DNA from: Diplosphaera chodatii | Taxonomy: Eukaryota; Chlorophyta; Trebouxiophyceae; Prasiolales; Stichococcaceae | Direction of reading: 5' to 3' | Assembly: GCA_032358165.1 (NCBI GenBank) | Contig: JAALGY010000053.1 | Span: 2,542,001 to 2,606,000 of the forward strand | Length of the DNA stretch: 64,000 nucleotides | Shown: in pieces, positions 1-10,857 of the stretch | How positions within the stretch are numbered: the first letter of the stretch is position 1 | Layout of the letters: the number at the start of each line of letters is the position of its first letter | The notes under the pieces: model-generated | What the model was told of the DNA's origin: nothing | Seen by the model: the letters and a program-made list of their open reading frames with translations, nothing else | Database searches by the model: none | Position numbers and translations under genes: made by a program

Positions 1-1871
1 GGCCAACTGCTGTGCTGCGTGCTGCTGGTCGCTGCGGAATGAATGTGCCGATGCTGATGCTGCTGTTGCTGCCTGGCTGCTGCTGTGCTGCTGGCCTGCT
101 GCCAGGCTTGCTGATTCCGCTGCCAACGCTGCCGCCACCAGCCAACAGGTCGTCCAACAGATCATCACCGTCGTCATCTGCCAGGGACATGGCAGCCGTG
201 CTGGCTGAGGCAGATCCTGGCGCAGGTGTCTCTGCTGGTGCCTGCTGCTCGATAGCGGCTGAGCTGCGTGCAGGCTCGGCACCACCATTTGCTGCTTGGC
301 CGCTGCTGCTGCCGCCGCTGCTGTGGGTGCTGCTGCGCTCAGGAGGGCCTGCACTGCTGCCGACATCCGTATTGTGTGCTGGGCCATCACATTTTGCCGA
401 CGCTGTTCGCTGCACTGCAGGGCCGTCTGGGGATGCTGCGGCGGCGCCGCCGCCCAGGGTGCGGAACAGCGCGCCGGACAGCAGCACCACGGGGACTCTC
501 AGGTGCTCCGCCAGCCACTGGCCGGCGCGCACCAGGTCGCCCTGCCGCCGCCTGCACGCAGGACGGCAGGAACGTCTTGCCTGACTCGTACGCGAGCCCA
601 GCCAAAAGTTGTGTGGCAGCTTTGAATGGTCTGTTGCAGAATTGTAGCTGCACCGTGTCTCGAACGCTGGCCTGCCTACACCAGGGCGCCCTATAGTGCC
701 TGCTGCCTGAAAAGTATGTCAGCGAACCTGCTGAAAACAGCCTCCCACTCTGAGTGGAATGCAACACTTGCAGCATCGACGTTTGACTATTCCAAAAGTG
801 CTATGAATGTGCAGTCAGCCACGCACACACCGGACAAGCAGGCAGCAGTGCGTTTGGCAAAAAACTTTTGGCATGGGCCCATGCCCGCTGGGTGTCAACG
901 CCCATGTCATAAGTTTAAAGGCGGAATGCACATCCGCATCCTGATTTACTTCTGCCTGTTGTCCTGAAACCACAGGGACTCTTGTGCTACCGGCTCTCCT
1001 CCTTTAATAGACATATCTGACCCAAGGTACCATGGCCAACACTTGCTCCTCAATGGCAGAGGAGAACATGACATCACTGTGCCCCTGAAGTGAGTGGTTC
1101 AGGCTGAAAATACGCACAGCTCGGCGGCCGGCGGAGCGGTGGGCAGGAAGTGCAGGTTGTCGAAGGCGGCGCCCCGGCGGCGGGGGTCGGCATACAGCGC
1201 CCTGATGCGCGTGCTGCGCCGCATGTTCCCTTTGGCATCTGCCGCCTGCAGCCAACGGGACAGTCTTGTGCCCATATGCGCCCATATTATGCAGGTGGAT
1301 TTGAACCACGCTCACCCTGCACAGTCGGCCGCAGGGCTGCGAATGCCAGCAGGAAGTGGCACCTGCCAGCGGCTCAGTCCTTCTAAACCCGCATCTCATG
1401 AGGCAATCCTGTTGTGAGCCCTCACACAGGACACTGGGACACCAGCGCACCTGCCGCAGGACGCTGGACAGCAGCAGGAAGTTGGCGGCCGCCGGCAGCT
1501 CCCACACCTCCAGCAGCGCCACCAGCGCCTCCACGTCGGGGATGACGACGTGGCTGGCCTCCCTGCAGTCACCCTCCGAGCGTTCCAGCAGCTCAATGCC
1601 TTGATTGGAAGTGACCAACACATGTGTGGGCGCAGATCATTACGTCTAAGCGCATATGGTGGCGATCCTCTGAAGCAATGGATGGTTCCACATGCATGCA
1701 GACGCTTGCCTGATGGAGAATGAAAGGCACTCACGCTGGTATGCAGGGGCGCCGGGGCGGGCACCTCCGGCAGGCGGCGGCGCCGCAGCCGACGTCCAGC
1801 CGCAGGTACGCCTCTGCTGCGTCCACCGACACCGCCTGCTGCCGCCGCCTGTAGCGCAGCGCCCTCCACTC
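1..1871 (-). CDS. DIS3/DIS3L-like 3'-5' exoribonuclease, N-terminal part (partial)
   Basis: Four phase-consistent exons are visible: 1735-1871, 1451-1562, 1118-1245 and 1-551; the last runs off the left edge. They encode a CR3-like zinc knuckle (YLRLDVGCGAAACRRC), then a PIN-like fold (HVVIPDVEALVALLEVWELP, later QWLAEHLRVPVVLL), a long Ala/Gly/Ser-rich insert, and the start of a cold-shock-like segment near IGTFIPQRPAARS. The order and motifs match the exosome-associated RNase II/RNB family, and VIPD followed by LLEVWELP is closer to cytoplasmic DIS3L than to nuclear DIS3. The catalytic RNB domain would lie beyond base 1. The first coding exon, upstream of 1871, was not found. One PIN acidic residue (VIPD) is kept, but the usual TND near the end of the PIN fold is replaced (LLSGALF), so endonuclease activity is doubtful. 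Confidence 0.75.
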
Positions 1872-2266
1872 CTGCGGGGATCCACAGGTGGTCGCACGTT
1901 ATGAGGCCTGCACCATTACACCTTCTATTCGTGCTGTGCACGCCAAGCGGCAGGATCGGAGGCGTGCAGGTGCATCACCTCGATGGGATCAGCCTGACAG
2001 GCAGTGATACGCTGCCCACTCGTGACACCAAGTCACAGATCTATGTCAGACAGATCACCTGGCGCTCAACCCATCCCTGATCAGGCAGGCGGCGCTCCAT
2101 TGCCACAGGGGCTTGGGCTTTCCCCGGCACCGCCAGATGTGCCTCACATCTCCAGGGCTGCTAGCCTAGCCGCTGTCTCCTGTGCTGCCACCTTTTGCTG
2201 CAGCACGGGAAAACCATGATGAGGTTCAGGGACGATGCACATCCACATGATGCCTGACTACACACA
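1872..2266. other. Gap between exoribonuclease and POP5 genes
   Basis: This stretch should hold the missing first exon and 5' leader of the exoribonuclease and the 3' UTR of POP5; both genes are on the minus strand. One candidate ATG (reverse of 2214-2216) opens a short frame MVFPCCSK ending at a GT, but its phase does not fit the exon ending at 1871. Nothing else is supported. Confidence 0.4.
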
Positions 2267-3306
2267 TCAGTCCAAGCGCCCAATGGAGTTGGGTTGTAGG
2301 CAGTTTTCACATCGTCTGTGTTGCACTCGAAGGCACACCTTCGGCCCCAGGCGGGCCTGCCGCATCAGGATGCTGTTGAACTCGATCGCTTTTGCCCGGC
2401 ACGACTGCACCGTGCCTGCGCGCCACATGACATCCCAGAGTCTGACACGACACCAGCTGAGCGGCGGCGTATCATATATTGCTGTCTTGCATGTCACGCT
2501 GGGTTCAGGCGTAGAAGTGCCATACCTGCCAGGTGGATCAGGTGGATCGCCACCGTGCGCCGCCTGACGGCTGTGATCATGGTGATGGCACACCACACCT
2601 GCGGTACCATCAGTCCTGGGTACTCGACCATCCAATAGGCAGTCCCATGATGTGTGCACCCTGCCCAGCATCGTGCAGATTAAGCCGTACATGGCCTGCA
2701 CACCTGGAAGCTGACAACATGTACCTGCTGATGCTGATCCTTGCTACAGCGCACCACGCACAGGCCGGTGTATGGGTTGTAGCACTTCACTGCGCCCGAA
2801 AGGAAGCGGTGTGCCCTCAACAACGTATTGATTTGATGACGCCGGGTGAAACCCGAGCACGATGTGCTTGCTGCATTGTTGATAGCAAGACTGTATGCAA
2901 GGCACAGTCAGACGCACATTCGCACCTTGCAGGGAGGTTGCATTTGTGCCGGCGCCATAGTCGCCAAAGTTCTCGGCCACACTGTCTCGGAATGCACCAA
3001 TCAGGGCAGGCTCATCTGCAGACCAACAGTACGTGCATCAGAACCGTCTGGAGCTGCTGTGCATTAGCAGGTGTGCATGTCTGCATTGGGCATGCCAAGC
3101 GCTGGTGCATGTCCGCTGCGCACTTATTGTTTCATCGATCTTGCCGTCTTTCCACAGGATCTCGAACAACAGGTACCTGAGAAAGACTACAATGCACGTC
3201 AGGGCACGGCACATCGATGCACATATGCAGGTCCGGAAGTGTTGCACACGTCCTCAGTGCACGAAGTGTGGATCAAGGTTGCTTGCCTGTTCTTGAATCT
3301 GACCAT
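2267..3306 (-). CDS. POP5: RNase P/MRP protein subunit POP5
   Basis: POP5 is a small protein of the RNase P and RNase MRP complexes, which mature tRNA 5' ends and pre-rRNA in the nucleus and nucleolus. Six exons (3287-3306, 3124-3176, 2926-3014, 2725-2789, 2526-2598, 2267-2415) join in phase to about 148 residues, the usual family length. The family's conserved blocks appear in order: MVRFKNRYLLFEIL at the N-terminus, FRDSVAENFGDYGAGTN, VKCYNPYTGLCVVRCS, VWCAITMITAV and CRAKAIEFNSILMRQ. The 20-nt first exon is followed by a GC-AG intron (AG|GCAAGC); no GT donor fits the phase. The C-terminal tail after LGPK is unrelated to the family and may be lineage-specific. Confidence 0.93.
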
Positions 3307-3657
3307 GCATGCGGCTGGTCCTAGACCTCTATTCTAACGTTGTCGAACGATATTACAAGCCAGCCATGGGTGTGCATCTTTGCCGAGTCTGCTGATGACA
3401 TGGCGACCTGGGCAGCCCCTTGTCAGCAAATCTCCGAAACTGCTGCGCGGCAGTTGATCGTTTGCGTTGCCTGTTCTGCACCAAGTTTGGCGTATTGTAC
3501 ACCCTCTTCCTGCGCCCACGCGTCCTGCTGCAGTGACTGCGCCATCTGCAGTAGCGATCGCTCAGCTGCCAGCCAACTGATCTGACGTGCCATCTTGAGT
3601 GCAAGGCTTGATTCTGACACCTGCAGCGCACCGCCTGCCACCACAGAAGCGCCTATC
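3307..3657. promoter_or_regulatory. Divergent promoter region POP5 / RGG gene
   Basis: The 351 bases separate two divergently oriented start codons, so both promoters and 5' UTRs must lie here. No TATA box or repeated element stands out. Short open frames cross it on the minus strand but have no recognisable content. Confidence 0.5.
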
Positions 3658-6077
3658 ATGTCTGAGGGCCACGAGCTGGGCATTCCGACGCCTCCCCCGG
3701 CGTCTGAGGCGCAGCAGCAGGCGCCCCCTGGCTTCGAGTCCCAACATCAGCAACACAGTGAAGGCGAGAATCAGCGGGCCCGGCGGCGGGGGCGGCCGCG
3801 GCCCCGGGGTGGAGCCCGCGAAAGGGAGCGCCGCGAGAAGAAGGAGCGCCGCGAGCGGCAGCAGGTGAGGGTGCCAATGTGGCTTGTGCTGCTGATGGGG
3901 GCAGGTCTCACAGCAGCAAGCGCGCAGCGCAAGGGCCCCAGACCGAGCAAACGTGCCCAACGGCTATGTGTTGCTGTTGAACACGCCGGATCAGCGGCCC
4001 TGCACTGATGGGGCTGCTGAGGCCACGTTCCAAACCCCTTATATACTTTCGGCGGCGACTTGCCCTCGCACCCCGCTGCAACGGCTGCTGCGCGCTGCAG
4101 GGCGGCAACGGCCAGGCGGAGGGCGGGCCGCCGCAGGACGGCGCGGCGGACGCGGCGCTGGAGCCCGGGGCGTCAGGCGCTGCGGAGGCCGCGGGGTCTG
4201 CTGCGGAGGGGCACCATGGCGGTGACCGGCGGGGCGGACGAGATGGCCGCGGCCGTGGTGCGAACTGTATCACGCTGTTCACTTGACTATTCACACATAT
4301 CAACATATGCTCGTACTCCAGCATGCTTTAGACTATATGTGAAGACTCAGATCGGGGCACCCTCAGAAGCATGAAGGCCTTCGTGCTTCTGCCACACCAT
4401 CACTGTGGCGGCCCACGTGCAGCACGAGCCACGTCCAATCCCATGATGCGTGCTGCAGGCCGCGGCCGTGGGCGCGGGGAGGGGGGCGGGGGCCGGGGAG
4501 GGGGCGGCGCCATGCGCCTCGCGTGGCACGCCGCCGTGGACGAGGCCAGCGGGTGAGCAGCACAGCCACAACACCAGCGTGTTGCAATACCAGCACCAAC
4601 TTTGCGATTGCGATTCAGCACATAGCAGTGCATGCCTGTGAGCTGCACTGTCCTGCCTGCTGCACCTGGCTGTGGCAGTGCCCCAGGACTGCGTAGGTAC
4701 ACAAGGATGCATCAACAATTAACATGTGGCCACTGCTTGTTGTGCACAATCAGGGCTTGGGGTTTAGGCACTCAAATGGCATGTCCCTGCTGTCTGCAGG
4801 CAGCCGCTGACGCGGGAGCAGCTGTGGTCGGCAGCGGCCAGCGCAGCGGAGGCGGGGGCCGCCAAGGCCGCCGCGGGGCAGGAGGCCGGCGCGGGCGAGG
4901 GGGCGGAGGACAGCGCCGGCGGCGGGGCGCAGCCGCCCCAGGGTGGCCAGCCGGAGGCGCCAGGGGGCCCGGACGCGTACACCTTCGAGGCGGGCCACAT
5001 CCTGGAGATTGCTCGTGACCCGCGCTCAGGGTGGGCTGATGTCGCTCTTCAATCAGTCATGTGTCTGCAATGCAGCCGCGCAAGACTCTAGTTGGTACCT
5101 CTACAACATGAAGCATGGCCACGTCTGTCTTTTATGCGCTGGAAAGCTTTGCATTGCCGAGTCACAGCTATTGGTGTGGGTCTGACACGCCATAGTGTAT
5201 GCTCCCCTACCAAGTGCAGTGCGTTACAGTGGTTTATCGGTTGGTGGTCAGAATTTCGGAGCCTGATGCTGCTGCTGCACTCCTTCAGATCAGCTGCAAG
5301 CTCAGCCAAGCTCTAGCTTGACTGGTGGTGGTTGCTGCGGCAGTTCACTGGCAGTAAATGCTTGCAGCTTCCGGGCTGGGGGTCATGCTGCTGGCCCTAC
5401 GTGTGCATGGCGGGCCAGCCTAGCTGTCATCAAGCTGCTCAACATCCCAAACTGTCTGCAAAAGTGTCGGGGTTTCCGACTGAGACCTTTGATGGGCAAC
5501 AATGCAGCAGGTGCACACCATAATAGACGCTGCCGAGCCCTCTCGCCTAACCTGATATTCACATGCATGCAAATCCGTCCTGTGCAGGGAGGTGCTGGGG
5601 GTGCGGGAGATATGGCTGGCGCCGCCCGCCCGCCGCCGCCCGCGCAACCGGGGCCCGCGCCCCAACGGCAGCGCCGGCGGAGGCGGTACGGATTATGGAC
5701 AGTCGCATGCCTTGTGTCAGGAGAAAACTCCTGCAGGGTTCTCTTGTGACGGCCTGCATGAATCTCTTGAAGCCGGCCTCGGGGCCATGTGTGCTGCAGT
5801 GTCCGTGTGCACTGCAGGGGCTCTTGCCTCACTGCAGCCTGCTGGCGACCCCACGGACCCCAGAGCCCGAGCGTGCAGCAAAGTTGCTCGGCTGTGATGT
5901 GCAGGTGGGGAGGCTGCTGCTGCTGAAGCGCCGGACCATGCTGCGCCGGACCATGATGCGCCGCCGGACGAAGCCGCTGAATCAGCGGCGCCCGCAAAGG
6001 CGTCCTCACCCGCAGCGGAGGGCCACGACGACCAGGCGGCCGCGGCTGAGCGCCTGATGTCGGAGCTGGGCGTGTGA
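3658..6077 (+). CDS. RGG/Arg-Gly-rich RNA-binding-like protein
   Basis: Six exons (3658-3864, 4101-4257, 4459-4552, 4800-5030, 5588-5685, 5905-6077) keep phase and give about 319 residues. The ATG at 3658 opens the first exon. The N-terminal third is charged (GGARERERREKKERRERQQ) and is followed by an RGG/RG stretch (GGDRRGGRDGRGRGRGRG) spread over exons 2 and 3. The middle holds an ordered-looking segment with YTFEAGHILEIARDPRSG joined to EVLGVREIWLAPP. The C-terminus is acidic and Ala-rich (EAPDHAAPDHDAPPDEAA) and ends AERLMSELGV. RGG regions usually bind RNA or drive protein-RNA assembly, but no RRM, KH or La domain is visible, so function is not assigned. The short ordered segment is the best handle for a homology search. 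Confidence 0.75.
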
Positions 6078-7192
6078 GCAGCGGAGCTCGGGGGGTGGCG
6101 GGCGATGGAATGTGTTACTTCAGCCCGCACGGCGCCCTCAGTTGACGGCTGCTGCCATGGGGATGCACACAGGGGCTGGCACAGTGGGGCTGACAGACGG
6201 ACTGAAGCGCGTATGTCAGCGGTATGCTGACGGGTAAAGAGCTGTGCTGCGCATGCATGAGCTTGGGGAATCTGCGTGCGGTCTGAGATGCAGCACCACG
6301 GACATGTGCTGTTGATTTGTTGTGCACGACATCCGGAGTGCTCGCAAGAACAACTTGGGTTGATGCGCTGCGCTGTTGGAACAAGGGTGTGGTCAGGGGT
6401 GGGTTGTGACAGAGTGGTTTGCACGCATCAGATGCTGATGCTTGGCACTTAACAAGTTGTGCGAGGGCCTCTTCCCTTGGAAAGTTGGGAAGAGCATGAT
6501 CATGAGAAAGGTGGCCGCCTGGCACCGTCCAGTAACCACTGAAGCTCGGGTCGGCACCAGTGGGAACAAGTCTGCTGCTGCATCGCCGTTACACAGTGCT
6601 TCAAAATTGCATGCGTCACCATCTGTCCAACAACGTCAACAAACAATGATGCAGAACTACAGACATGCATCCCAAGGCTCAACCCATGTCAGCTGACCAA
6701 CAGTGCTGTATCACCAAAGTGCTTCTGCCTGCTGTGATGATCTACAGCCCAAGCTAATAATATGGCACACACACTCTTCTACACATGCAAACGCTGGCGT
6801 AGCAGGGCTTGCCTCTCGTACACTAGCTGCACACAGATGACTTTTGTACATGCAGATGCCTATCGTCAGCCGTCAAACTTTTGCACAAGTTTGGTTGTGT
6901 GTGTCGCTACTAGCCGGTGCTCTCCCATAGAACGACCGTCACCCGACAGCAGGTTGACTGCCCACACCCCTTTGCCCCATTCGCCGCAGTCAGCCCCGAT
7001 CATGATGTCCCTACCTGTCCTTTTGTTGCAACCCGCCAAGGATGTGCCCATGGCAAGAGCCGCTGCAATGCTGTGCACATCACCATTGGCAGCTGCCCGC
7101 TATCCGAGGTGCCTTTCGGTTCCTGATGACGCCCTCACGGGGCGTGACACGCCCATCTCAAAAAGCCAAACTCATGGCCGCCATGACCAAAC
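6078..7192. other. Convergent 3' intergenic region
   Basis: This region lies between the stop codons of two convergent genes and should contain both 3' UTRs. It is AT-richer than the coding exons, and I see no exon-like frame, tRNA or repeat in it. Confidence 0.6.
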
Positions 7193-9131
7193 TCACTTCT
7201 TGGCGCGCTTCTTCTTCCCCTTCTTCGCCTTGCCCTTGGGCAAGCTGTAGTTGCTCGCAGCTGCTGGCACCGCGCCTGTCTCAGCCGCAGATGCGGTGAT
7301 GGCGATGGCCTTGGTGTCTGCATCAGCGGACGGTTTGATGCCAGTGCCTGCTGCGCCAGCGTCCTGAGCCTTGGCGCCGAGCATGCTTCGACCCGCTGAT
7401 GCACCCTTGCCTGCATAAACACGCCGCTGTTTCGGACAGCATGCATCGACAGCAAAGGTGTAGCAGCCTAGGAGACACCTCTGCTCATTACCGGAGCAGC
7501 ACAAAGCGGCATGAGCAAGCAGAACCCCTCGAAATTAATTGTGTGTGCAGAGTAGCAGACAAAGTTCTCATGTATTGCACGTTGAGACCCACCAGTGCCG
7601 CCACCGCACTCCTTGGCGGTATCGTAGTCCGGAGCCAGGACTGTGGCGTCCTCAGACCCAGCACCACTTGCCGGGCTCGTCACGCCTGCAGCGCCTTGCG
7701 CAGAACCTCAGCTACCACGCCGTGCCAGCATGCTGCTTCGCACAAGTGGACGCGTCGCAGGTCAACCACAGATCCATAGCCTACCTGCGTCTGCAGCGGC
7801 AGTGTCAATGTCCGGCGTGCTGTCTGCCAGGCCTGCTGTGGCTTTTTGCGCTGCGTCGCCACCGCTGCCGCCGCCACCTTTCGTCACTGCTGCCTTTGCA
7901 GAGGGGGCACTGCCTTCGATGCTGGCCACAATAGCCGCCACACCATTCGAGAGCGACTTGGTGGCGTCAACACCAGCTGCGGCAGCCTGTGGCGGAGCCG
8001 CAAGGTCCAGGATGTGGGCGCCAGCCTTCTGCCGTGGCCCCTGCTGGCACAAGAGGTCCAATGACATGACCTATATCAGCACCGTTCGCTTTGCTGTAAG
8101 CGAAATGCACCAAGCAGGCCAGTCCCTGCCAAAAGACCAGGAGGACGGCAGATTGTCCACATGCGAGCAACGTTGAGCACGTCATGTACATCATCGTGGG
8201 GATAGTGATGGTCGCACCATCAGCTTGGGGCCCAGGCCGGCAAAAGGGTTCCAGGCGCAGATGCCTGTGGGTTTGCGCCCCGGCAGCGTTCCGGCCGCGA
8301 GCCCTTTCTCAGGGCCCTTGGGTGGCGCCTCGACATCGCCCTCAGCGCCATCTGCCGGACCCATTGGCCCTGACGTACGGTCGCCGCTCCTTGGGCGGCC
8401 GCGGCGGCTGCGCTCTTTGCGTGCCTGCACAACACACACCCATGTCTAACCCTGCAGGCCTGTTGATCACGATGGTCGAACGTGCGAGTGAAGGCTGGCA
8501 CGCTTTTGGTGACGTACCAATGTGCGACATGCACAAAGGGGAGTCCAAGCAGGCTCGTCGGGGAAACTGACTCATGCTAGGCAGACAGGCTGACGGTTTG
8601 GCAGTGGTGTGATGTAGCTGCATACATCAAGTAGACCCACTGGGGTGCTTCGCCCTCACCTTCCCAGGGCTGACAGGCGAGGGGGACTCTGCGCTGCCGC
8701 TGTCAGTGCTGCAGGGCGAGTCGGGTGCGTCCTTGAGGGTGCCCGCCAGCGCCGTCCGGATCTCCGCCATCGTCAGGACCTGTCAGGTCGACAGTACCAC
8801 ACCTCAAGGAGCTGCACGTCCCCTGTGCTGTGTCCAGGTGTTGCTGCAGGCGGATGGAGTCGCAACAGATTCTGAGCAGCTAGGTGTACTTCATGCAGAA
8901 CCGCGATGCGCCGCCCTGTATGCTGTACCACCCTGCCAGAAGACCGGGTGGCACGTAGGTAGCACCAGCAGCAAGCACCTGCCAGTCGTCAAGGGCGCCG
9001 CTCGCTGTCGGCGTGGGCGCAGCGGTGTCCAGCTGGCCACTGGCCTCCAGCTGGTGCAGCGCCTTGGTCGCCGGCGCGGCCGCTGCGACGTTCCCACCCA
9101 GCAGCACCGCCGAATCCATGAGCGCAGGCAT
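7193..9131 (-). CDS. Disordered protein with lysine-rich C-terminus, function unknown
   Basis: Six exons (8979-9131, 8660-8779, 8218-8424, 7785-8040, 7593-7685, 7193-7410) join in phase to about 348 residues. The start is the ATG at 9131 (MPALMDSAVLLGG); a second in-frame ATG is four codons on. Composition is Ala/Gly/Pro/Ser-rich and mostly low complexity, with an Arg-rich patch (ARKERSRRGRPRSG), an SP-rich stretch (SPSPVSPGK), one short hydrophobic island (ICAWNPFAGLGPKL) and a basic tail (KGKAKKGKKKRAKK). The Arg patch and the tail could act as nuclear or nucleolar localisation signals. I recognise no domain. The gene is divergent from the GDP-sugar transporter. Confidence 0.7.
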
Positions 9132-10857
9132 TCTGACAGAGCTGCTTGGCTCGCCACCAGCCTGCGTGGGACCAGGCTTCGAGGTGGATCCATCTTTGAA
9201 TGCATGTGTATGGCATGAGCCTAAGGGGTCGCGGGAGCGAACTACCAGCCAGCATCTGGGCACACCAAATTCTACTGCAACAGCTACAGCATGCGGTGTA
9301 GCGCCAGGTATGGAATATTCGGACGTCTGACAGCTGGTCAACGCTCGGTTTCAGATGGATTGTGACGCCTGGATGGTCACAGCACCTGCTAACCATGTCC
9401 ACTGCATGATACAACGCGGGGACACCAGATACGTGCCTGATCTGGCTGGGATCTGGACAGTGAACTCCGTTGAGAAACACGAGTCATCCAGTCCGACCGC
9501 ACATAGCAGAACCTCAGCCATCTACAACACGAATTGCACATAGCAAAGCGCACTGCTTGTGGCGAAGTTGGTGTACCGACCAGACCACGTCGACCCTAGT
9601 CCGGTCTATACGTTCATATGCCACGCAAAGCACGATCCGCGCATGCCGTTCCGTATGACAACAGTGAATCACACAAGCGTGCGGTGTTGAGACATCTGGA
9701 TTTCGATCACACGCATCTGCCGGATCGCAACGGACCTTGACCGCGGACAGGTCAGCTTCAGCCTCGATATGTTCTGCCTCAGCTGCTTGTCAGTATTGCT
9801 AATGATGTTTCCAACTATCACATTGAGCGTTGATGTAAAAGGCTCAAGTGTCAACTTGTCTTGTGCAAAGTTGCGGACCGCAGGTGTTGTTACCCTGAAA
9901 TGGGTGGTGTTGATAATCGCGGACGGTGAGCAGCGCGCGTCTCGCCGCCCGTCACCACTTCACATCCACCTTTCGAAACAGGTATTTCGTGACTTCTTGC
10001 GGTTTTGCGCAGTGTTGCGAATGTTGGGTACCCGGGAGCGTCCTACGCCATAGCTTCGTTCTGCCACCTCAGCGTCCACGTGCGGGGAAGCGTACCAACA
10101 AGTCCACAACTGTACGGTTGATAGGCCGCCCCGGTCGGTGCCTGCCGGTCAATCGGAACAACATTTGTGCGACCGGCAGTCACGTGAGAGATGCCCGCCT
10201 TGCGCCCTGCGCCCATGTGCAGCCCTGCAGACGACGGTTCTCGCATCACCCTCTGGGAGACTGTGTGTGAAACTTGCAGCGGGACTGGTGTAGTTGGCAC
10301 AGGTCTCCCACGCCATTGTACAACGACAGTGCACCGCCAACCACGCTGATCGATGCCCACATCTGGGTCTTGATACTGCCCGGGTCATTGCACATCAACG
10401 ACAGTGCAGATTCCTATCAGCTTGCCAGTCTGTCATTGAGCGCGCGAGGGCGCCTAGCGTTCCATAGGCGACAGCATCGCTGCCGGGGGTCCCCGATCGC
10501 ACAGACGATCCGAAAAAGCATCGGGCACAGCATAATTCAGCGCAAGGAGATGATGTCGACACCACAAGCGTCAGGTACCGCATGCTTCGGTTGATCGCCA
10601 TCCCCGCTGCAGGCTCCGACAGCACATGACCTGCCAAAGTCACCGCCGCAGGCTTTCCACCTCCTGTTGGCAAAAGCGTACCATTAAAGTACCATCACAC
10701 ATAATGGGGCATGCTGCGATCCCTGGGCCCACTTGACGTCTTGACTTCGATCACACAGGATGCCCTCTGGCGTGAGAACCTCTGACCAGCAGCGGGTGCG
10801 GGGTACAGTGCGGAAGTGGGAGGCAGCGGGCCCGAAGCAGCAGGGAGAGTAAGCAGC
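9132..10857. other. 1.7 kb gene-poor stretch between divergent genes
   Basis: It contains the promoters of the two flanking divergent genes and is longer than other intergenic gaps here. Base composition is more even than in exons. A minus-strand open frame at 10395-10673 contains LLPTGGGKPAAVTLAG, resembling a Walker A motif, but no other helicase or ATPase motif follows. Frames at 9669-9854 (minus) and 9769-10270 (plus) have no recognisable content. It may hold an eroded gene or transposon fragment; I cannot support a gene. Confidence 0.4.

Noticed and set aside
10395..10673. Helicase-like Walker A (PTGGGK) on the minus strand
   Set aside because: No DExH box, motif III or splice-compatible neighbours were found, so a helicase gene is not supported.
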